Origin: Pseudomonas sediminis
GTDB taxonomy: Bacteria; Pseudomonadota; Gammaproteobacteria; Pseudomonadales; Pseudomonadaceae
Direction: 5' to 3'
NCBI RefSeq assembly: GCF_039555755.1
Contig: NZ_CP154631.1
Location: 186,001-250,000, forward strand
DNA length: 64,000 nt
The notes beneath the pieces were generated by a model. The model was not told where the DNA came from. It saw only the letters and a list, made by a program, of their open reading frames with translations, and searched no databases. How positions within the stretch are numbered: the first letter of the stretch is position 1; the number at the start of each line of letters is the position of its first letter. The position numbers and the translations under genes are program-made. Shown one piece after another: positions 42,450 to 52,934 of this stretch.

Positions 42450-43615
42450 ATGCACAAGAAAAGTCGTATCGCTCTTATCCTGGCCGGCCTGCTAGCAGGC
42501 TGCGCCAACCAGCCCGGCGGGCTGCAAGGGGAAACGCTGGATCTGGGTGACAGCCAGCGCGTCAGTCGCCTGTTCGCCTACCCGAACAACTGCAGCGTGA
42601 TTGCTACCGCGACTGGACGCAGGAACAGACGGTTGAACACTACCTGCAACAGAGCCTGACGCGCGATGGTTACCCCCAGGCCAACGTGCGCGTAACACGC
42701 AACGGGGAGCGCATTCATGCCATCTTCGACGGCGCGCCAACGGACTACGGCAAGCCGCTGCTGCAATTGCTCGATACCGGTGACCTGGCCTATCAGGGCG
42801 CCAGCCAGCTGAATCGTGACGGTAAATGGCAGTACAACTGGTACTTCTTCCTGCCCCTGGGCATGGCCCTGGAGAACCGCAAGAGCGTCGAGTTGCTGCA
42901 CTTCCCGCCGGACTACTCACTGACCCAGGCTCAGGATTACCTGCGTTCGAGCACCACAGACCGCTGGGCCTCTCTGTTCGGTTTCAATGGTGTACAACCA
43001 GAACACACACCCGCTTATCAGACCATCGTCGACTTCGCTCCGATTGCCGCCCCAGCCAGTGCTGGCAGTGTTCTGGAAGGCGTCTATGGCTACTTCACCA
43101 GCTATCAACGGCGCATGGTCAGCGAGCTCAGCGTCGGCCCGGGAAATACCAGTCTGCCGATGGTCGCCTTTGGTGCGCCGGTGCGCAGTTGGATCACTCA
43201 GCAATACGGAGTGAATCTGCCGGTGCTGGGCCTCGGCCAGATAGAGGCGAGGCCTGGACAGCAGGTCCCCGTGCTCGGCGCCAATCATCCAAGCTATATC
43301 TGGTATGCGGCCGATCCTGCCAACAACAAGGGCAGCGAGGCCGCCGCCAACGCAGCAGGGATCAAGGTCATGGGGCAGGATCTGAGCGCCGCCTGCTGGC
43401 AGGCCAACATGGGCCGGCAACCGGCAGTTGATCCGCTGCAAACGCTCAATACCTGCACAGAGAAATGGCAGGTGACGGAGAAACTGCAAACCTGCGAGCC
43501 GTTCTTCACCAGCGTGCGTAACCTCAAACTGAAGAGGCCGCAGCCAAGTGCAAGGCGGGCTAGCAGCCCTGAGCGCAAAAACGCCGTGGTTGCCTGGGCA
43601 GCTCACGGCGCTTGA
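42450..43615 (+). pseudogene. Frameshifted lipoprotein gene
   Basis: Starts with a lipoprotein signal ending LLAGC (Cys 17). Up to FAYPNNCSVI it reads in one frame. It continues as CYRDWTQEQTVEHYL in the next frame, which stays open to 43615. One missing base at about 42600-42602 explains the break: GTGATTGCTAC would need one more T. Together the parts encode about 388 residues with no family I recognise. The IS21-family element ends about 60 bases upstream and probably removed its promoter. A sequencing error cannot be excluded. Confidence 0.7.
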
Positions 43616-43630
43616 TTGCCTGCAGGACAA

Positions 43631-44185
43631 TCAATCCTGCAGTTTCAGGTGCGAAGTATCCGGCGCAGGAGCGGCAGCTGCAGGCTTGGCTTGCCCCATA
43701 TCGCTACCGACGGGGGCCAGACTGAACTGCGAAAGATCGACCTGTGGTGCTGCAGCGTCGGGTCTGGCGTCTTGCAGATTGCTGCCCACCGGAGCGATAT
43801 CGAAATCCGGGGCATCAACATCACTGAACGCGGCCATGTACTCATCTCGTGGAGCGACCTGCAGGCGACCCGGCCTTGTCGCAGCGGGGATGACTACCGG
43901 CGCAGGTTCCGACTGTACGGGCGGTGGAGGAGCCAGCTCGATCTCCTCGATCACCACATCCATATCGACGACCTCGACCCGAGCGCCGGCCCGCTCCAGG
44001 GTCGCACGGTATTTTTCCGCGGCAGCGGCATCGAGGTTGTTCTTGATCACGATGCGACGCCCAGAGAACAACTGGGCAATGCGCTGAGCATCGGCCTGGA
44101 ACAACTTGGCCATATTGGCTTTGACCAGCTCGGGCTGGGCGCCCGGCACTAGTTGCCCGGAGAAGGCGATCTCGTAGCGACTCAT
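43631..44185 (-). CDS. Conserved hypothetical protein, acidic with repeated APVGS motif
   Basis: A 184-residue soluble protein. Residues 1-85 form an alpha-beta domain (SRYEIAFSGQLVPGAQPELV, AQLFSGRRIVIKNNLDAAAA) like small ferredoxin-fold domains found in Pseudomonas. The rest is Pro/Ala-rich with the repeats FDIAPVGSNL and FSLAPVGSDMG. AGGAG lies 7 bases before the ATG at 44185. Function unknown. A short inverted repeat (43620-43642) overlaps its stop. Confidence 0.65.
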   Translation of the reverse strand: MSRYEIAFSGQLVPGAQPELVKANMAKLFQADAQRIAQLFSGRRIVIKNNLDAAAAEKYRATLERAGARVEVVDMDVVIEEIELAPPPPVQSEPAPVVIPAATRPGRLQVAPRDEYMAAFSDVDAPDFDIAPVGSNLQDARPDAAAPQVDLSQFSLAPVGSDMGQAKPAAAAPAPDTSHLKLQD

Positions 44186-44377
44186 GGTCACACTCCTGTC
44201 CTATTCGCCGCTCAGTATGGCGCAGGTTCCTTTGCCCCGACACTGCAGGCTTCTCATTCATGCTCTCCCGAACCTCGACAGCACCAGACCACCCGACTAA
44301 CTCATTGAAAATAATGAGTGCTTACCCGTTGCAGCCAAGCGCTTGCTTGTTACACTGAGCCGCAACGGGGGTATGAA

Positions 44378-44875
44378 ATGCTTTCTCAGGCGCAAATGAT
44401 AAGAATTATCATCCTATTGATGTTTTTTGGCCTGCTTTCAGGCCTGACAGGATGCTCCACCTGGATGACAGGTGGCTTCAAGGACCCGGACGTCCAACTC
44501 ATCAAAGTTGATGTGGTCAAGGCCAGGCTGCTCGAACAGGAGTTCCGCCTGCGCTTTCGAATCGACAATCCCAACGGCGTCAGCCTGCCGGTGCGTGGGC
44601 TGGACTACAACGTCCATCTAAACGGCATCCAACTGGCCGAGGGCTACTCCAACGAGTGGTTCACCGTGCCCGCTCACGGTCGTCACACTTTCGAAGTACC
44701 GGTGCGCACCAACCTCTGGCGTCATGTGCGACAGATCGTCAAAGCGCTGGAAAAACCGAACGAGCCAATTCGCTATAGCCTCAAGGGCCAGGTAAAAACC
44801 GGTATGTTATTCGGCCGCAGCGTGCACATGGCGCGTAATGGAGAGATAATTCCCGGCGATTTCATCCCCGAATAA
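44378..44875 (+). CDS. LEA14-like (WHy domain) lipoprotein
   Basis: A 165-residue lipoprotein with signal ending SGLTGC (about Cys 26). The mature part is a LEA type 2 / WHy domain: [33 protein letters not shown] and [15 protein letters not shown], a fibronectin-like beta sandwich linked to stress tolerance in other organisms. GGGGGT precedes the ATG at 44378. It is followed after five bases by the SEC-C gene on the same strand. Confidence 0.82.
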   Translation: MLSQAQMIRIIILLMFFGLLSGLTGCSTWMTGGFKDPDVQLIKVDVVKARLLEQEFRLRFRIDNPNGVSLPVRGLDYNVHLNGIQLAEGYSNEWFTVPAHGRHTFEVPVRTNLWRHVRQIVKALEKPNEPIRYSLKGQVKTGMLFGRSVHMARNGEIIPGDFIPE

Positions 44876-44880
44876 CCTGC

Positions 44881-45087
44881 ATGAGTAACACCATGAGCAA
44901 CCAACCCCACGTCCACGGCCCTGACTGCAACCATGACCACGATCATCACGATCACGACCATGTGCACGGCCCGCACTGCAACCACGGCCATCAGGAGCCC
45001 GTGCGCAACGCGTTGAAGGATGTCGGCCGTAACGATCCTTGCCCGTGCGGCAGCGAGAAGAAATTCAAGAAGTGCCACGGCGCCTGA
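44881..45087 (+). CDS. Histidine-rich SEC-C protein
   Basis: A 68-residue protein. Residues 10-40 are extremely histidine-rich ([21 protein letters not shown]). The C-terminus is a SEC-C zinc motif ([17 protein letters not shown]). Both parts bind metals in other proteins, so a zinc or nickel store or chaperone role is plausible (inference). It sits between the LEA14-like and DUF2489 genes with very short gaps, probably in one operon. Confidence 0.8.
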   Translation: MSNTMSNQPHVHGPDCNHDHDHHDHDHVHGPHCNHGHQEPVRNALKDVGRNDPCPCGSEKKFKKCHGA

Positions 45088-45094
45088 ACCGCGC

Positions 45095-45559
45095 ATGGAT
45101 GCTCTGAGCCTCACACTACTCCTGACCGGCCTGCTGCTGATCGCGGCGCTGGCCGCCTATGCCTGGCACCTGTGGCGCCGCGTATGGGCAAACCAGCGCG
45201 CGCGCGACGAAGCACAGCAAGAACGCCAACAACGTATCGGCGGCGATCTGAACATTCTCGCCAGCAGCCTGCTCGACGAGCAGTTGCCGCTGATCGAAGG
45301 AGCCATCCGCATCAAGGTGCTGCTCGACAACTATGACAGTGCCTTGAGCAATGACAGCCGTTGCCAGGTGTTCCATCTGCTCTTCGAGGCTACCGCCGAG
45401 GTCCCCACGCACGCGGGCTGGAAAGCGCTGGACAAGGCCGAACGGCGCCGCTTCGAGAAACGCTTCACCGAGCTGGAACTACAACACAAGGCCGCCGCGC
45501 GTGTCGCTGCACGCTGGCTGCTGGATGAAGGGTTGAAGAGGCCTCAGGCGAGCGTCTGA
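45095..45559 (+). CDS. DUF2489 membrane-anchored protein
   Basis: A 154-residue protein with one N-terminal membrane helix (LTLLLTGLLLIAALAAYAW). A helical cytoplasmic domain follows, with SLLDEQLPLIEGAIRIKVLL and CQVFHLLFEATAEVPTH, matching DUF2489. The start at 45095 comes 8 bases after the SEC-C stop. Function unknown. Confidence 0.82.
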   Translation: MDALSLTLLLTGLLLIAALAAYAWHLWRRVWANQRARDEAQQERQQRIGGDLNILASSLLDEQLPLIEGAIRIKVLLDNYDSALSNDSRCQVFHLLFEATAEVPTHAGWKALDKAERRRFEKRFTELELQHKAAARVAARWLLDEGLKRPQASV

Positions 45560-45712
45560 GAGCACTTTCAGCGCAGCATTGCCAGCACACAGCAGACTTT
45601 CAACAGTTCTCAGGCCTCTTGCCAGAGAGGCCCCAGCCTCATTACCTTGGCGCCTTTGTGGCCGGTCCCTGCGTGACTGGCCTCGACCGTCCGCACACCA
45701 AGGAAATTCGCC

Positions 45713-48226
45713 ATGCGCACGCTGGCCTGCCTGACTCTCGCCGCCTCACTGACCAGCCTTGCCGGCTGCCAGTCCCTGCTCAACAGCCGTTATGCCGACA
45801 GCGTGCCACCCACCCGCGGCGTCGAGCGCATTCAGGGCGTGGCAGAAAGTGCATCGGTGCGACGCAATGCTCTCGGCATGCCACTGATCGAATCGAGCAA
45901 TTTCCACGACGCCCTGTTTACCCTGGGCTACGTGCATGCAGGTGATCGTCTCAGCCAGATGGTCGGCATGCGCCTGCTGGCTCAGGGCCGCCTGGCCGAA
46001 ATGGCAGGGCCCGGCGTGCTGGAAATGGACCGGTTCATGCGCGCGGTCAACCTGAAAAAGAGTGCGGAAATTCTCTACGCCGACGCCTCGCCACGCTTGA
46101 AGCGTTTCTTCGAAGTCTATTCGCGCGGCGTCAACGCCTACCTGTTCCGCTATCGCGATCGCCTGCCGATGGATCTGGCCGAATCCGGCTACCGTCGCGA
46201 GTACTGGAAGCCCGAGGACTCGGTGCTGTTGTTCTGCCTGCTCAACTTCGGTCTGGCGGTGAACATGCAGGAAGAGATCGCCGCGCTGACCATGGCCCAG
46301 CGCGTGGGCACCGACAAGCTGCCCTGGCTGCTGCCGATCTACCCAGACGAGCCGCTGCCCTTCGCCGAAGCAGAAAAACTCGCCGGTCTCGACCTCAAGG
46401 GCCAGCTACCGGGCCTGCAGGCGATTTCCCGCACCGCGGCGCAGATCGCCGAACAGCACATGCTCGGCGTCGCCGCCTCGAACAACTGGGCCATCGCCCC
46501 GCAGCGCAGCCGTGGCGGCAAGAGCCTGCTGGCCAATGACACACACCTGCCGCTGAGCATGCCCTCGCTATGGAGCTTCGTGCAGATCCGCTCGCCCAAA
46601 TACCAGGCCGCGGGCATCTCCCTGGCGGGCGTACCGGCAGTAGTAGCCGGCTACAACGGCAAGCTGGCCTGGGGCATGACTATGGTCATGGGTGACAACC
46701 AGGACATTTATCTGGAGCGCATCAAACGCGAAGGCAGCCGCCTGATGTACCAGGCCGACGGCAAATGGCTGCCGGTCGCCGAACGCCAGGAGACCTTCTT
46801 CATCAAGGGCCAACGCCCGATTCGCGAAACGCTTTACGAGACCCGTAACGGTCCGCTACTCAACTCGGTGCTGGGCGAACGCAAGCATATGCTGCAGCCC
46901 CTGGCTCTGCAGAGCGGTTACGGCCTGGCGCTGAAAACCACGCAGTTCGAACGTGACCAGAGCCTCGACGCCTTCTTCGACCTGTCGCGCGCGCAGTCGG
47001 TGGACCAGGCCTTCGAAGCGACGCGGGAAATCCGCGCCATGCCGCTGAACATCGTCTTCGCCGACGCCCAGCACATTGGCTGGCAGGTCACCGGCCGCTA
47101 CCCGAACCGCCGCGAAGGTCGCGGCCTGCTGCCCTCCCCTGGCTGGGACGAGCGCTACGCCTGGGATGGCTTCGCTGACCCGATGCTCCACCCCTACGAT
47201 CAGGACCCGCCGCAAGGTTGGCTGGGTACCGCCAATGAGCGCAGCGTGCCGCCCGGCTACGGCATGCAACTGTCCAGCTCCTGGTACTACCCGGAGCGCG
47301 CCGAGCGCATTGCCGAGCTGGCCGGCAATGGTCGTCACGATGGCCGCAGCATGATCGCCATGCAGTACGACCAGACCTCGCCCTTCGTCGCCAAATTGCA
47401 GGCCATGTTCAACGACCCGGCCATGCACGACTCGTTGCGCCAGGCCATCGCCGCCCTGCCGGCTGGGCAACGCGCACGTGCCGACGAAGCGCTGAAACGC
47501 CTGCTGGCGTTCGACGGCAAGCTCGCTGCCAGCTCTGCTGATGCCGCCATCTACGCCGCCTTCCTGCATGAGAGTGCGCGACATATCTTCCTCGACGAAC
47601 TGGGCCCGGAAGACAGCCCGGCCTGGCAGGCATTGGTGCAAACCGCCAACACCTCCTACTCGGCGCAGGCCGACCATCTGCTCGGCCGCCCCGACAGCCC
47701 GTTCTGGAACGACATCCGCACGCCCGAACAGGAAGACAAGCCGACTATCCTTGCCCGCAGCCTGGCCGCCAGCATCACCCTGCTGGAGAACCGCCTCGGC
47801 ACGGAGCGGCGCAACTGGCAATGGGGCAAGCTGCACACCTACGAGTGGGTGACCGATACCACGCGCATGGCGCCCTACATGAGCGCCAGCCAGCGCACCA
47901 GCATCAATGCCTTGAAAGGTTATCTGGATCGCGGCCCCTATCCGGCCGGCGGTGACCACAGCACGCTGAACGTTTCGGCCTACGCCTGGGGCCAGGATTT
48001 CAATACCTTCCTGGTCCCGGCGATGCGCATCGTGGTGGATTTCGCCGCCGACGAGCCGTTGGTCGGCGTCAATAGCTCAGGCCAGTCCGGCAACCCGGCC
48101 AGCCCGCACTATGCCGACGGCATCGACTCATGGCTCAAGGGCGGCTACATGAGCTTTCCGTTCAAGTCGGAAAACCTGGACAAGGTCTATGGCAACCAGC
48201 GCCTGCTGCTGATGCCGGCCAAATGA
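45713..48226 (+). CDS. quiP: Penicillin acylase family AHL acylase, QuiP-like lipoprotein
   Basis: An 837-residue N-terminal nucleophile hydrolase. The signal carries a lipobox (SLAGC, Cys 19), so it may be outer-membrane attached. The precursor is expected to cleave itself before Ser 256 ([12 protein letters not shown]), which becomes the N-terminal nucleophile of the beta chain; a large beta chain with [13 protein letters not shown] and [13 protein letters not shown] follows. P. aeruginosa QuiP (PA1032) degrades long-chain acyl-homoserine lactones, and the length and locus agree (memory). Two terminator-like hairpins follow it. Confidence 0.88.
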   Translation: MRTLACLTLAASLTSLAGCQSLLNSRYADSVPPTRGVERIQGVAESASVRRNALGMPLIESSNFHDALFTLGYVHAGDRLSQMVGMRLLAQGRLAEMAGPGVLEMDRFMRAVNLKKSAEILYADASPRLKRFFEVYSRGVNAYLFRYRDRLPMDLAESGYRREYWKPEDSVLLFCLLNFGLAVNMQEEIAALTMAQRVGTDKLPWLLPIYPDEPLPFAEAEKLAGLDLKGQLPGLQAISRTAAQIAEQHMLGVAASNNWAIAPQRSRGGKSLLANDTHLPLSMPSLWSFVQIRSPKYQAAGISLAGVPAVVAGYNGKLAWGMTMVMGDNQDIYLERIKREGSRLMYQADGKWLPVAERQETFFIKGQRPIRETLYETRNGPLLNSVLGERKHMLQPLALQSGYGLALKTTQFERDQSLDAFFDLSRAQSVDQAFEATREIRAMPLNIVFADAQHIGWQVTGRYPNRREGRGLLPSPGWDERYAWDGFADPMLHPYDQDPPQGWLGTANERSVPPGYGMQLSSSWYYPERAERIAELAGNGRHDGRSMIAMQYDQTSPFVAKLQAMFNDPAMHDSLRQAIAALPAGQRARADEALKRLLAFDGKLAASSADAAIYAAFLHESARHIFLDELGPEDSPAWQALVQTANTSYSAQADHLLGRPDSPFWNDIRTPEQEDKPTILARSLAASITLLENRLGTERRNWQWGKLHTYEWVTDTTRMAPYMSASQRTSINALKGYLDRGPYPAGGDHSTLNVSAYAWGQDFNTFLVPAMRIVVDFAADEPLVGVNSSGQSGNPASPHYADGIDSWLKGGYMSFPFKSENLDKVYGNQRLLLMPAK

Positions 48227-48307
48227 CGACCGTTCGTCGGGGTGCTCTGAACCATTTCTGCGGCCCCCGACTCTGAGTAATCGACTTACTCCATAGATCA
48301 TCGTTTT

Positions 48308-48333
48308 AAGGCGCCTCTGGCGCCTTTTCTTTT
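48308..48333 (+). terminator. Rho-independent terminator of quiP
   Basis: AAGGCGCC / GGCGCCTT with a TCT loop, followed by TTCTTTT. It lies about 80 bases after the quiP stop. Confidence 0.85.
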
Positions 48334-48424
48334 GCCTGCAAAAAAGATGGCATTTCTACATCACGAAATGAACTTTCTCGCCAGAGCAGGTTCAGAACCT
48401 ATGCATCGATTGAAATGCTCCCCT

Positions 48425-48450
48425 GGCGCCTCTGGCGCCTATTTTTTTGC
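48425..48450 (+). terminator. Second, nearly identical terminator
   Basis: GGCGCC-TCT-GGCGCC followed by TATTTTTTT repeats the hairpin at 48308-48333 about 115 bases further on, with similar sequence after the T-run. The intervening bases show no gene. It looks like a local duplication of the terminator. Confidence 0.7.
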
Positions 48451-48491
48451 CCGCAGTATTCCCCTGAGTCGCTACGGGTACACGAAGGTTG

Positions 48492-49184
48492 CTAGGCCAG
48501 CAGGTTGCGGTCGAAGACGAACACTTCAGCCGCCAGCGGGCGATGCTCCAAAAGATTTTGTGGCCGCCCCATCTTCGGGTAGTTCTTCTCGCCGGTCTCG
48601 CTGATCCAGCCCTGGGTCTTCATCCGTTCCAGCCGTCCGCGCAAGGTGGTGTGCTGTACCGGCTCGCCCAGGCAGGCCTGGAAGGCCCCAAGTGCTTCGG
48701 TCACGGTAAAGCGCGGCGCCAGCAGATACAGCGGCAGCGAGCTATAAACCGACTTGCCCCGCAGACGCTCGGCCGCCAGACGCACCAATTGCGAATGATC
48801 GAACGGCAATGCCTGCTGCGCGGAAGTGACGGCGGCCAGCTCGACGAACTGCAGATGCTCATCCTGCGGCACGACGTCAGGCGCCAGCAGCGCCAGGTAA
48901 CAGGTGCTCAGCGACCAGCCACGCGGATCACGCACGCCGTTGCCCACCGTGGTCACCTGTTCCAGGTACTGCGGTTGCAGACGCGCCTTGTCCGCCAGGG
49001 CACGAGCGGCGGCGGCATCCAGGCTGGCATCGGCGCGACGACCATTGACCAGCACGCCTGGTAGCGCCCACTGCCCCATATAGGGCTCGCGCTGGCGACG
49101 CAGCAGCAGCACCTGCAATCTGCCCTCTTCGCTTAGACGCAAGGCGACGATATCCACCCCGGCCAGCACTTCCACTGCACTCAT
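48492..49184 (-). CDS. nrtR: NrtR-type NUDIX transcriptional regulator of NAD metabolism
   Basis: A 230-residue repressor. Residues 5-140 form a NUDIX fold (VDIVALRLSEEGRLQVLLLRR, PYMGQWALPGVLV). The catalytic NUDIX box is degenerate, lacking the R-E-x2-E-E core, as in NrtR regulators that bind ADP-ribose rather than hydrolyse it. The C-terminal 80 residues are a winged helix (FTVTEALGAFQACLGEPVQH, LRGRLERMKTQGWI). It is divergent from pncA-pncB-nadE, the usual NrtR targets. The start at 49184 is preferred to 49205 because GGAGG stands before it. Confidence 0.88.
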   Translation of the reverse strand: MSAVEVLAGVDIVALRLSEEGRLQVLLLRRQREPYMGQWALPGVLVNGRRADASLDAAAARALADKARLQPQYLEQVTTVGNGVRDPRGWSLSTCYLALLAPDVVPQDEHLQFVELAAVTSAQQALPFDHSQLVRLAAERLRGKSVYSSLPLYLLAPRFTVTEALGAFQACLGEPVQHTTLRGRLERMKTQGWISETGEKNYPKMGRPQNLLEHRPLAAEVFVFDRNLLA

Positions 49185-49267
49185 CCTTCCATTCACCTCC
49201 GCCATGGACTTATTTCATCTTGACCAATAATTCGCCTTCTTTCACGTATGAATTGGTAAAAACGCTT

Positions 49268-49300
49268 GACTACATATTTCATCAGATGAAATATGTAGTC
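49268..49300. promoter_or_regulatory. 33-bp perfect palindrome, probable NrtR operator over the pncA promoter
   Basis: GACTACATATTTCAT and ATGAAATATGTAGTC are perfect 15-base inverted arms around CAG. The palindrome lies 26 bases before the pncA start and overlaps a TTGACT (49266-49271) that could be its -35 box. There is no T-run after it and it lies between divergent genes, so an operator fits better than a terminator. Assignment to NrtR is by context. Confidence 0.75.
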
Positions 49301-49326
49301 ACCCAAGCGCAGTAAGGAGGCGCACC

Positions 49327-49971
49327 ATGAAGATCGCCAGCTTCGACGTCGACGCCCAGAAAGGCTTCACGCCACTTTGTCCCAACGAGCTGCCAGTTCC
49401 CGAGGGGGACCTCATCGTCCCCGAGCTCAACCAACTGGCAGAGCGCGCTCAGTTGCGCGTCGGCAGTAAGGATGCCCACAGCCCGCAAGCCGCCTGGGTG
49501 GTGCCGGACCACGCACAGATGCTGCAAGCGCTGCCGCTGGCCAATGCCGATCTGACCTGGGTCAGCCATTGCGTCCCCGGCACACCTGGCTTCGAACTGC
49601 TCGACGGCTTGCCTGCGCCACTGGACTATGACTACTTCGTGTGGAAGGGCGTGGAGCCCGACCTACATCCTTACGGCGCCTGCTACCACGACCTGGCCGA
49701 GAAGCGCAGCACGGGCGTGATCGAATTTCTTCGGCAAAATGGCGTCGACCTTGTATTGGTTGGCGGTCTGGCGCTGGACTACTGCGTCAAGACCACCTCC
49801 CTGCAACTGCGCCGCGCCGGCTTCGAGGTAATCGTGTATCTACCGGCCTGCCGAGCCATCGCCAGCGAAACCGCCGAAACTGCCTGTATCGCCATGGGCG
49901 AGCACGGCATCACACTTGCCGCCAGCCTGGAACAGCTGGACAGCGTCATAGCCAAGGAGAACCCGCGATGA
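49327..49971 (+). CDS. pncA: Nicotinamidase (isochorismatase-like hydrolase)
   Basis: A 214-residue cytoplasmic enzyme hydrolysing nicotinamide to nicotinate in NAD salvage. The catalytic triad can be placed at D9 (DVDAQKGF), K107 (FVWKGVE) and C153 (LDYCVKTT). Metal ligands are likely D49 and H51 (SKDAHSP) and H81 (VSHCV). GTAAGGAGGCG lies just before the ATG. It overlaps pncB by four bases, and the operon continues to nadE. Confidence 0.93.
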   Translation: MKIASFDVDAQKGFTPLCPNELPVPEGDLIVPELNQLAERAQLRVGSKDAHSPQAAWVVPDHAQMLQALPLANADLTWVSHCVPGTPGFELLDGLPAPLDYDYFVWKGVEPDLHPYGACYHDLAEKRSTGVIEFLRQNGVDLVLVGGLALDYCVKTTSLQLRRAGFEVIVYLPACRAIASETAETACIAMGEHGITLAASLEQLDSVIAKENPR

Positions 49972-51167
49972 GCGAGAGCATCTTCGCCGAGCGCACCGTG
50001 CAGAACCTGCTGGACACCGACTTCTACAAGCTGACCATGATGCAGGCGGTGCTGCACAACTACCCCAACGCCGAAGTGGAATGGGAGTTCCGCTGCCGCA
50101 GCAGCGAGGATCTGACGCCCTACCTGGCCGAGATTCGCTACCAGATCGAACGTCTCAGCGAGCTGAGTCTAAGCGTCGACCAGCTCGCCTTTCTTGACAG
50201 CATTCCCTTCATCAAGCCCGACTTCATCCGCTTTCTGAGTTTGTTCCGCTTCAACCTGCGCTACGTGCACACCAGCATCGAAGACGGCCAGTTGAACATC
50301 CGCCTGCGCGGTCCCTGGCTGCACGTGATCCTCTTCGAAGTACCGCTGCTGGCCATCGTCAGCGAAGTGCGCAACCGCTATCGTTACCGCGAAGTGCTGC
50401 TCGAACAGGCCGCCGAGCGCCTGTACGAGAAGCTCGATTGGCTCAAGGCCGAAGCCTCGCCGAGCGAACTGGCCGGCTTCCAGCTGGCTGATTTCGGTAC
50501 TCGCCGGCGCTTCTCTTACCGCGTGCAGGAGCAGGCGGTGCATATCCTCAAGCGCGACTTCCCCGGGCGCTTCGTCGGCACCAGCAATGTGCACCTGGCC
50601 CGCGAGTTCGACCTCAAACCCATTGGTACCATGGCCCACGAATGGTTGATGGCACACCAGCAACTCGGCCCGCGGCTGATCGACAGCCAGATCGCCGCAC
50701 TCGACTGCTGGGTGCGCGAATACCGTGGTTTGCTTGGCATCGCCCTGACCGACTGCATCACCATGGATGCCTTCCTGGCCGATTTCGACCTGTACTTCGC
50801 CAAGCTCTTCGACGGCCTGCGCCATGACTCCGGCGACCCACTTGTATGGGCGGAAAAAGCTATCGCCCACTACGAGAAACTCGGCATCGACCCCAAAAGC
50901 AAGACCCTGGTGTTCTCCGACGGACTCGACCTGCCCAAGTCGCTGCAGCTCTACCGTGCACTTTCCGGGCGAATCCACGTAAGCTTCGGCATCGGCACCA
51001 ACCTGACCTGCGACATCCCTGGCGTCACTCCGATGAACGTCGTGATCAAGATGACCGCCTGCAATGGTCAGCCGGTGGCGAAGATTTCCGATACGCCTGG
51101 CAAGACCCAATGCCGCGACGAGAATTTCGTCAGTTACCTGAAACACGTCTTTCGCGTGACCCAGTGA
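49968..51167 (+). CDS. pncB: Nicotinate phosphoribosyltransferase
   Basis: A 399-residue enzyme making nicotinate mononucleotide from nicotinate and PRPP, the step after pncA. Family motifs: [16 protein letters not shown] at the N-terminus, [26 protein letters not shown] and the late [15 protein letters not shown] with [10 protein letters not shown]. The ATGA overlap with pncA shows co-translation, and nadE follows after 10 bases. Confidence 0.96.
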   Translation: MSESIFAERTVQNLLDTDFYKLTMMQAVLHNYPNAEVEWEFRCRSSEDLTPYLAEIRYQIERLSELSLSVDQLAFLDSIPFIKPDFIRFLSLFRFNLRYVHTSIEDGQLNIRLRGPWLHVILFEVPLLAIVSEVRNRYRYREVLLEQAAERLYEKLDWLKAEASPSELAGFQLADFGTRRRFSYRVQEQAVHILKRDFPGRFVGTSNVHLAREFDLKPIGTMAHEWLMAHQQLGPRLIDSQIAALDCWVREYRGLLGIALTDCITMDAFLADFDLYFAKLFDGLRHDSGDPLVWAEKAIAHYEKLGIDPKSKTLVFSDGLDLPKSLQLYRALSGRIHVSFGIGTNLTCDIPGVTPMNVVIKMTACNGQPVAKISDTPGKTQCRDENFVSYLKHVFRVTQ

Positions 51168-51177
51168 GGACCCAGAC

Positions 51178-52005
51178 ATGAGCAACCGCCAAGCCGAAAT
51201 CGCCGCCGCCCTCGACGTCGTGCCACCGTTCGCCGACGACGCTGCGTTGAGCGCTGAGATCGAACGGCGCAAGACCTTTATCAAGAACACCCTGAAGAAT
51301 TCCGGCCTCAAGGTGCTTGTGCTGGGTATCAGCGGTGGCGTCGACTCGACCACGGCCGGGCGTCTGGCTCAGCTCGCGGTCGAGGAATTACGCGCCGAGA
51401 GCGGCGATAGCGCCTATCGCTTCATCGCCGTGCGTCTGCCGCACAACACCCAGCATGACGAGCATGACGCACAGGATTCACTGCAATTCATCCGTGCCGA
51501 CGAGAACACTACAGTCAACATTGCTGATAGCGTCCACGGCCTGGCCCAGCAGGTCAGCCACCTGGAGCAACTAAGCCATGTCCGACGCGACTTCGTACTG
51601 GGCAACGTCAAGGCCCGCATTCGCATGGTCGCCCAGTTCGCCATCGCCAACGCCAACAACGGCCTGGTGATCGGCACCGATCATGCCGCCGAGGCAGTGA
51701 TGGGCTTCTTCACCAAATTCGGTGATGGCGCCTGCGACCTGGCCCCGTTGTCTGGCCTGGTGAAGAAACAGGTACGCGCCATCGCCGCACATCTGGGCGC
51801 ACCTCAGCATCTGGTGATGAAAACGCCGACTGCCGATCTGGAAGAACTGCGCCCGGGCAAACCGGACGAGGAAGCCCATGGCGTGACCTATGCCGAGATC
51901 GACGCCTTCCTGCATGGTGAGACCGTCAGCGTCGAGGCCTATGCCACCATCGTGCGCACCTACGACGCCACCCGCCACAAGCGCGAGCTGCCGCTGGTGC
52001 CTTGA
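51178..52005 (+). CDS. nadE: NH3-dependent NAD+ synthetase
   Basis: A 275-residue synthetase converting nicotinate adenine dinucleotide to NAD. The PP-loop SGGVDS is at residues 52-57 ([13 protein letters not shown]). Further motifs are [16 protein letters not shown] and [19 protein letters not shown], with a C-terminal [10 protein letters not shown]. There is no glutaminase domain, so it uses ammonia. Last gene of the salvage operon; a strong terminator follows. Confidence 0.97.
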   Translation: MSNRQAEIAAALDVVPPFADDAALSAEIERRKTFIKNTLKNSGLKVLVLGISGGVDSTTAGRLAQLAVEELRAESGDSAYRFIAVRLPHNTQHDEHDAQDSLQFIRADENTTVNIADSVHGLAQQVSHLEQLSHVRRDFVLGNVKARIRMVAQFAIANANNGLVIGTDHAAEAVMGFFTKFGDGACDLAPLSGLVKKQVRAIAAHLGAPQHLVMKTPTADLEELRPGKPDEEAHGVTYAEIDAFLHGETVSVEAYATIVRTYDATRHKRELPLVP

Positions 52006-52021
52006 TCGCAGAGGGCAGAAA

Positions 52022-52052
52022 CGAAGAAGCCGGGCAATGCCCGGCTTCTTCG
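52022..52052. terminator. Bidirectional terminator between nadE and dcd
   Basis: A perfect stem of about 14 bp (CGAAGAAGCCGGGC / GCCCGGCTTCTTCG) with an AAT loop lies between two convergent genes, 17 bases from each stop. The AAG/CTT-rich flanks give only weak T-runs, but position and strength make termination of both transcripts likely. Confidence 0.75.
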
Positions 52053-52067
52053 CATCAGGAGGTTCGA

Positions 52068-52634
52068 TCAGGCCTTGGGCAGGGTTACACCGGTCTGCCC
52101 CTGGTACTTGCCACCGCGATCGCGATAGGACACCTCACAGGCCTCGTCGGACTGCAGGAACAGCATCTGCGCCACACCTTCGTTGGCATAGATCTTCGCC
52201 GGCAGGTTGGTGGTATTGGAGAACTCCAAGGTCACGTGGCCTTCCCACTCCGGCTCCAGCGGCGTGACGTTGACGATGATGCCGCAACGCGCATAGGTGC
52301 TCTTGCCCAGGCAGATGGTCAACACGTCACGCGGAATACGGAAGTATTCGACGGTACGGGCCAGGGCAAAGGAGTTAGGCGGAATGATGCAAACGTCGCT
52401 CTTGATGTCGACGAAGCTCTTCTCATCGAAATTCTTCGGGTCGACGATGGCCGAATGGATGTTGGTGAACACCTTGAATTCATCAGCGCAGCGTACGTCG
52501 TAGCCGTAGCTGGAAACACCGTAAGAGATGACGCGGCTATCGTCGGCACCGCGTATCTGGCGCTCGACGTAGGGCTCGATCATGCCGTGTTCCTGGGCCA
52601 TGCGGCGAATCCACTTGTCCGATTTGATGCTCAT
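52068..52634 (-). CDS. dcd: dCTP deaminase
   Basis: A 188-residue trimeric enzyme producing dUTP from dCTP for thymidylate synthesis. Motifs: [20 protein letters not shown], the catalytic region [37 protein letters not shown] with the active glutamate, and the C-terminal [21 protein letters not shown] lid, here [17 protein letters not shown]. Full length. Confidence 0.97.
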   Translation of the reverse strand: MSIKSDKWIRRMAQEHGMIEPYVERQIRGADDSRVISYGVSSYGYDVRCADEFKVFTNIHSAIVDPKNFDEKSFVDIKSDVCIIPPNSFALARTVEYFRIPRDVLTICLGKSTYARCGIIVNVTPLEPEWEGHVTLEFSNTTNLPAKIYANEGVAQMLFLQSDEACEVSYRDRGGKYQGQTGVTLPKA

Positions 52635-52934
52635 GGCGAGGTGTCCTGAGTGGGCTATTGCAAGAAAAGTGAGCGCATCTTACCGATGCAGGCGCCACGC
52701 TTCAAAGAGCGCAGCCTCCAGCGCCGGAGATTATTTGCAAAAAAGGTGCATCGACTATTCGCACTTGGCGATAAAAACACGTATGGTGTCCCCACTGTGC
52801 TGCATGTGTCACCGCGAATCGCTACTTGATGCCTAGATCTCGATCCAAACATCGTCCGACTCCTAGTACTCGTTGCACTCAGTCCCGGCCTGGGCTTTTC
52901 CAGGGCTGCTATTACTTTTGTTAGGAGACATCAC
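52635..52934 (+). promoter_or_regulatory. Upstream region and long leader of the cold-shock gene
   Basis: Three hundred bases without a frame between divergent dcd and the cold-shock gene. Genes of this family commonly have long structured 5' leaders that respond to temperature. Here the 100 bases before the ATG include a GGCCTGGGCTTTTCCAGGGC-like fold near 52887-52910 and the ribosome site TTAGGAGAC. I could not fix a promoter with confidence. Confidence 0.4.

Noticed and set aside
49268..49300. Palindrome read as a terminator
   Set aside because: It lies between divergent start codons, the arms are AT-rich, and no T-run follows on either strand.
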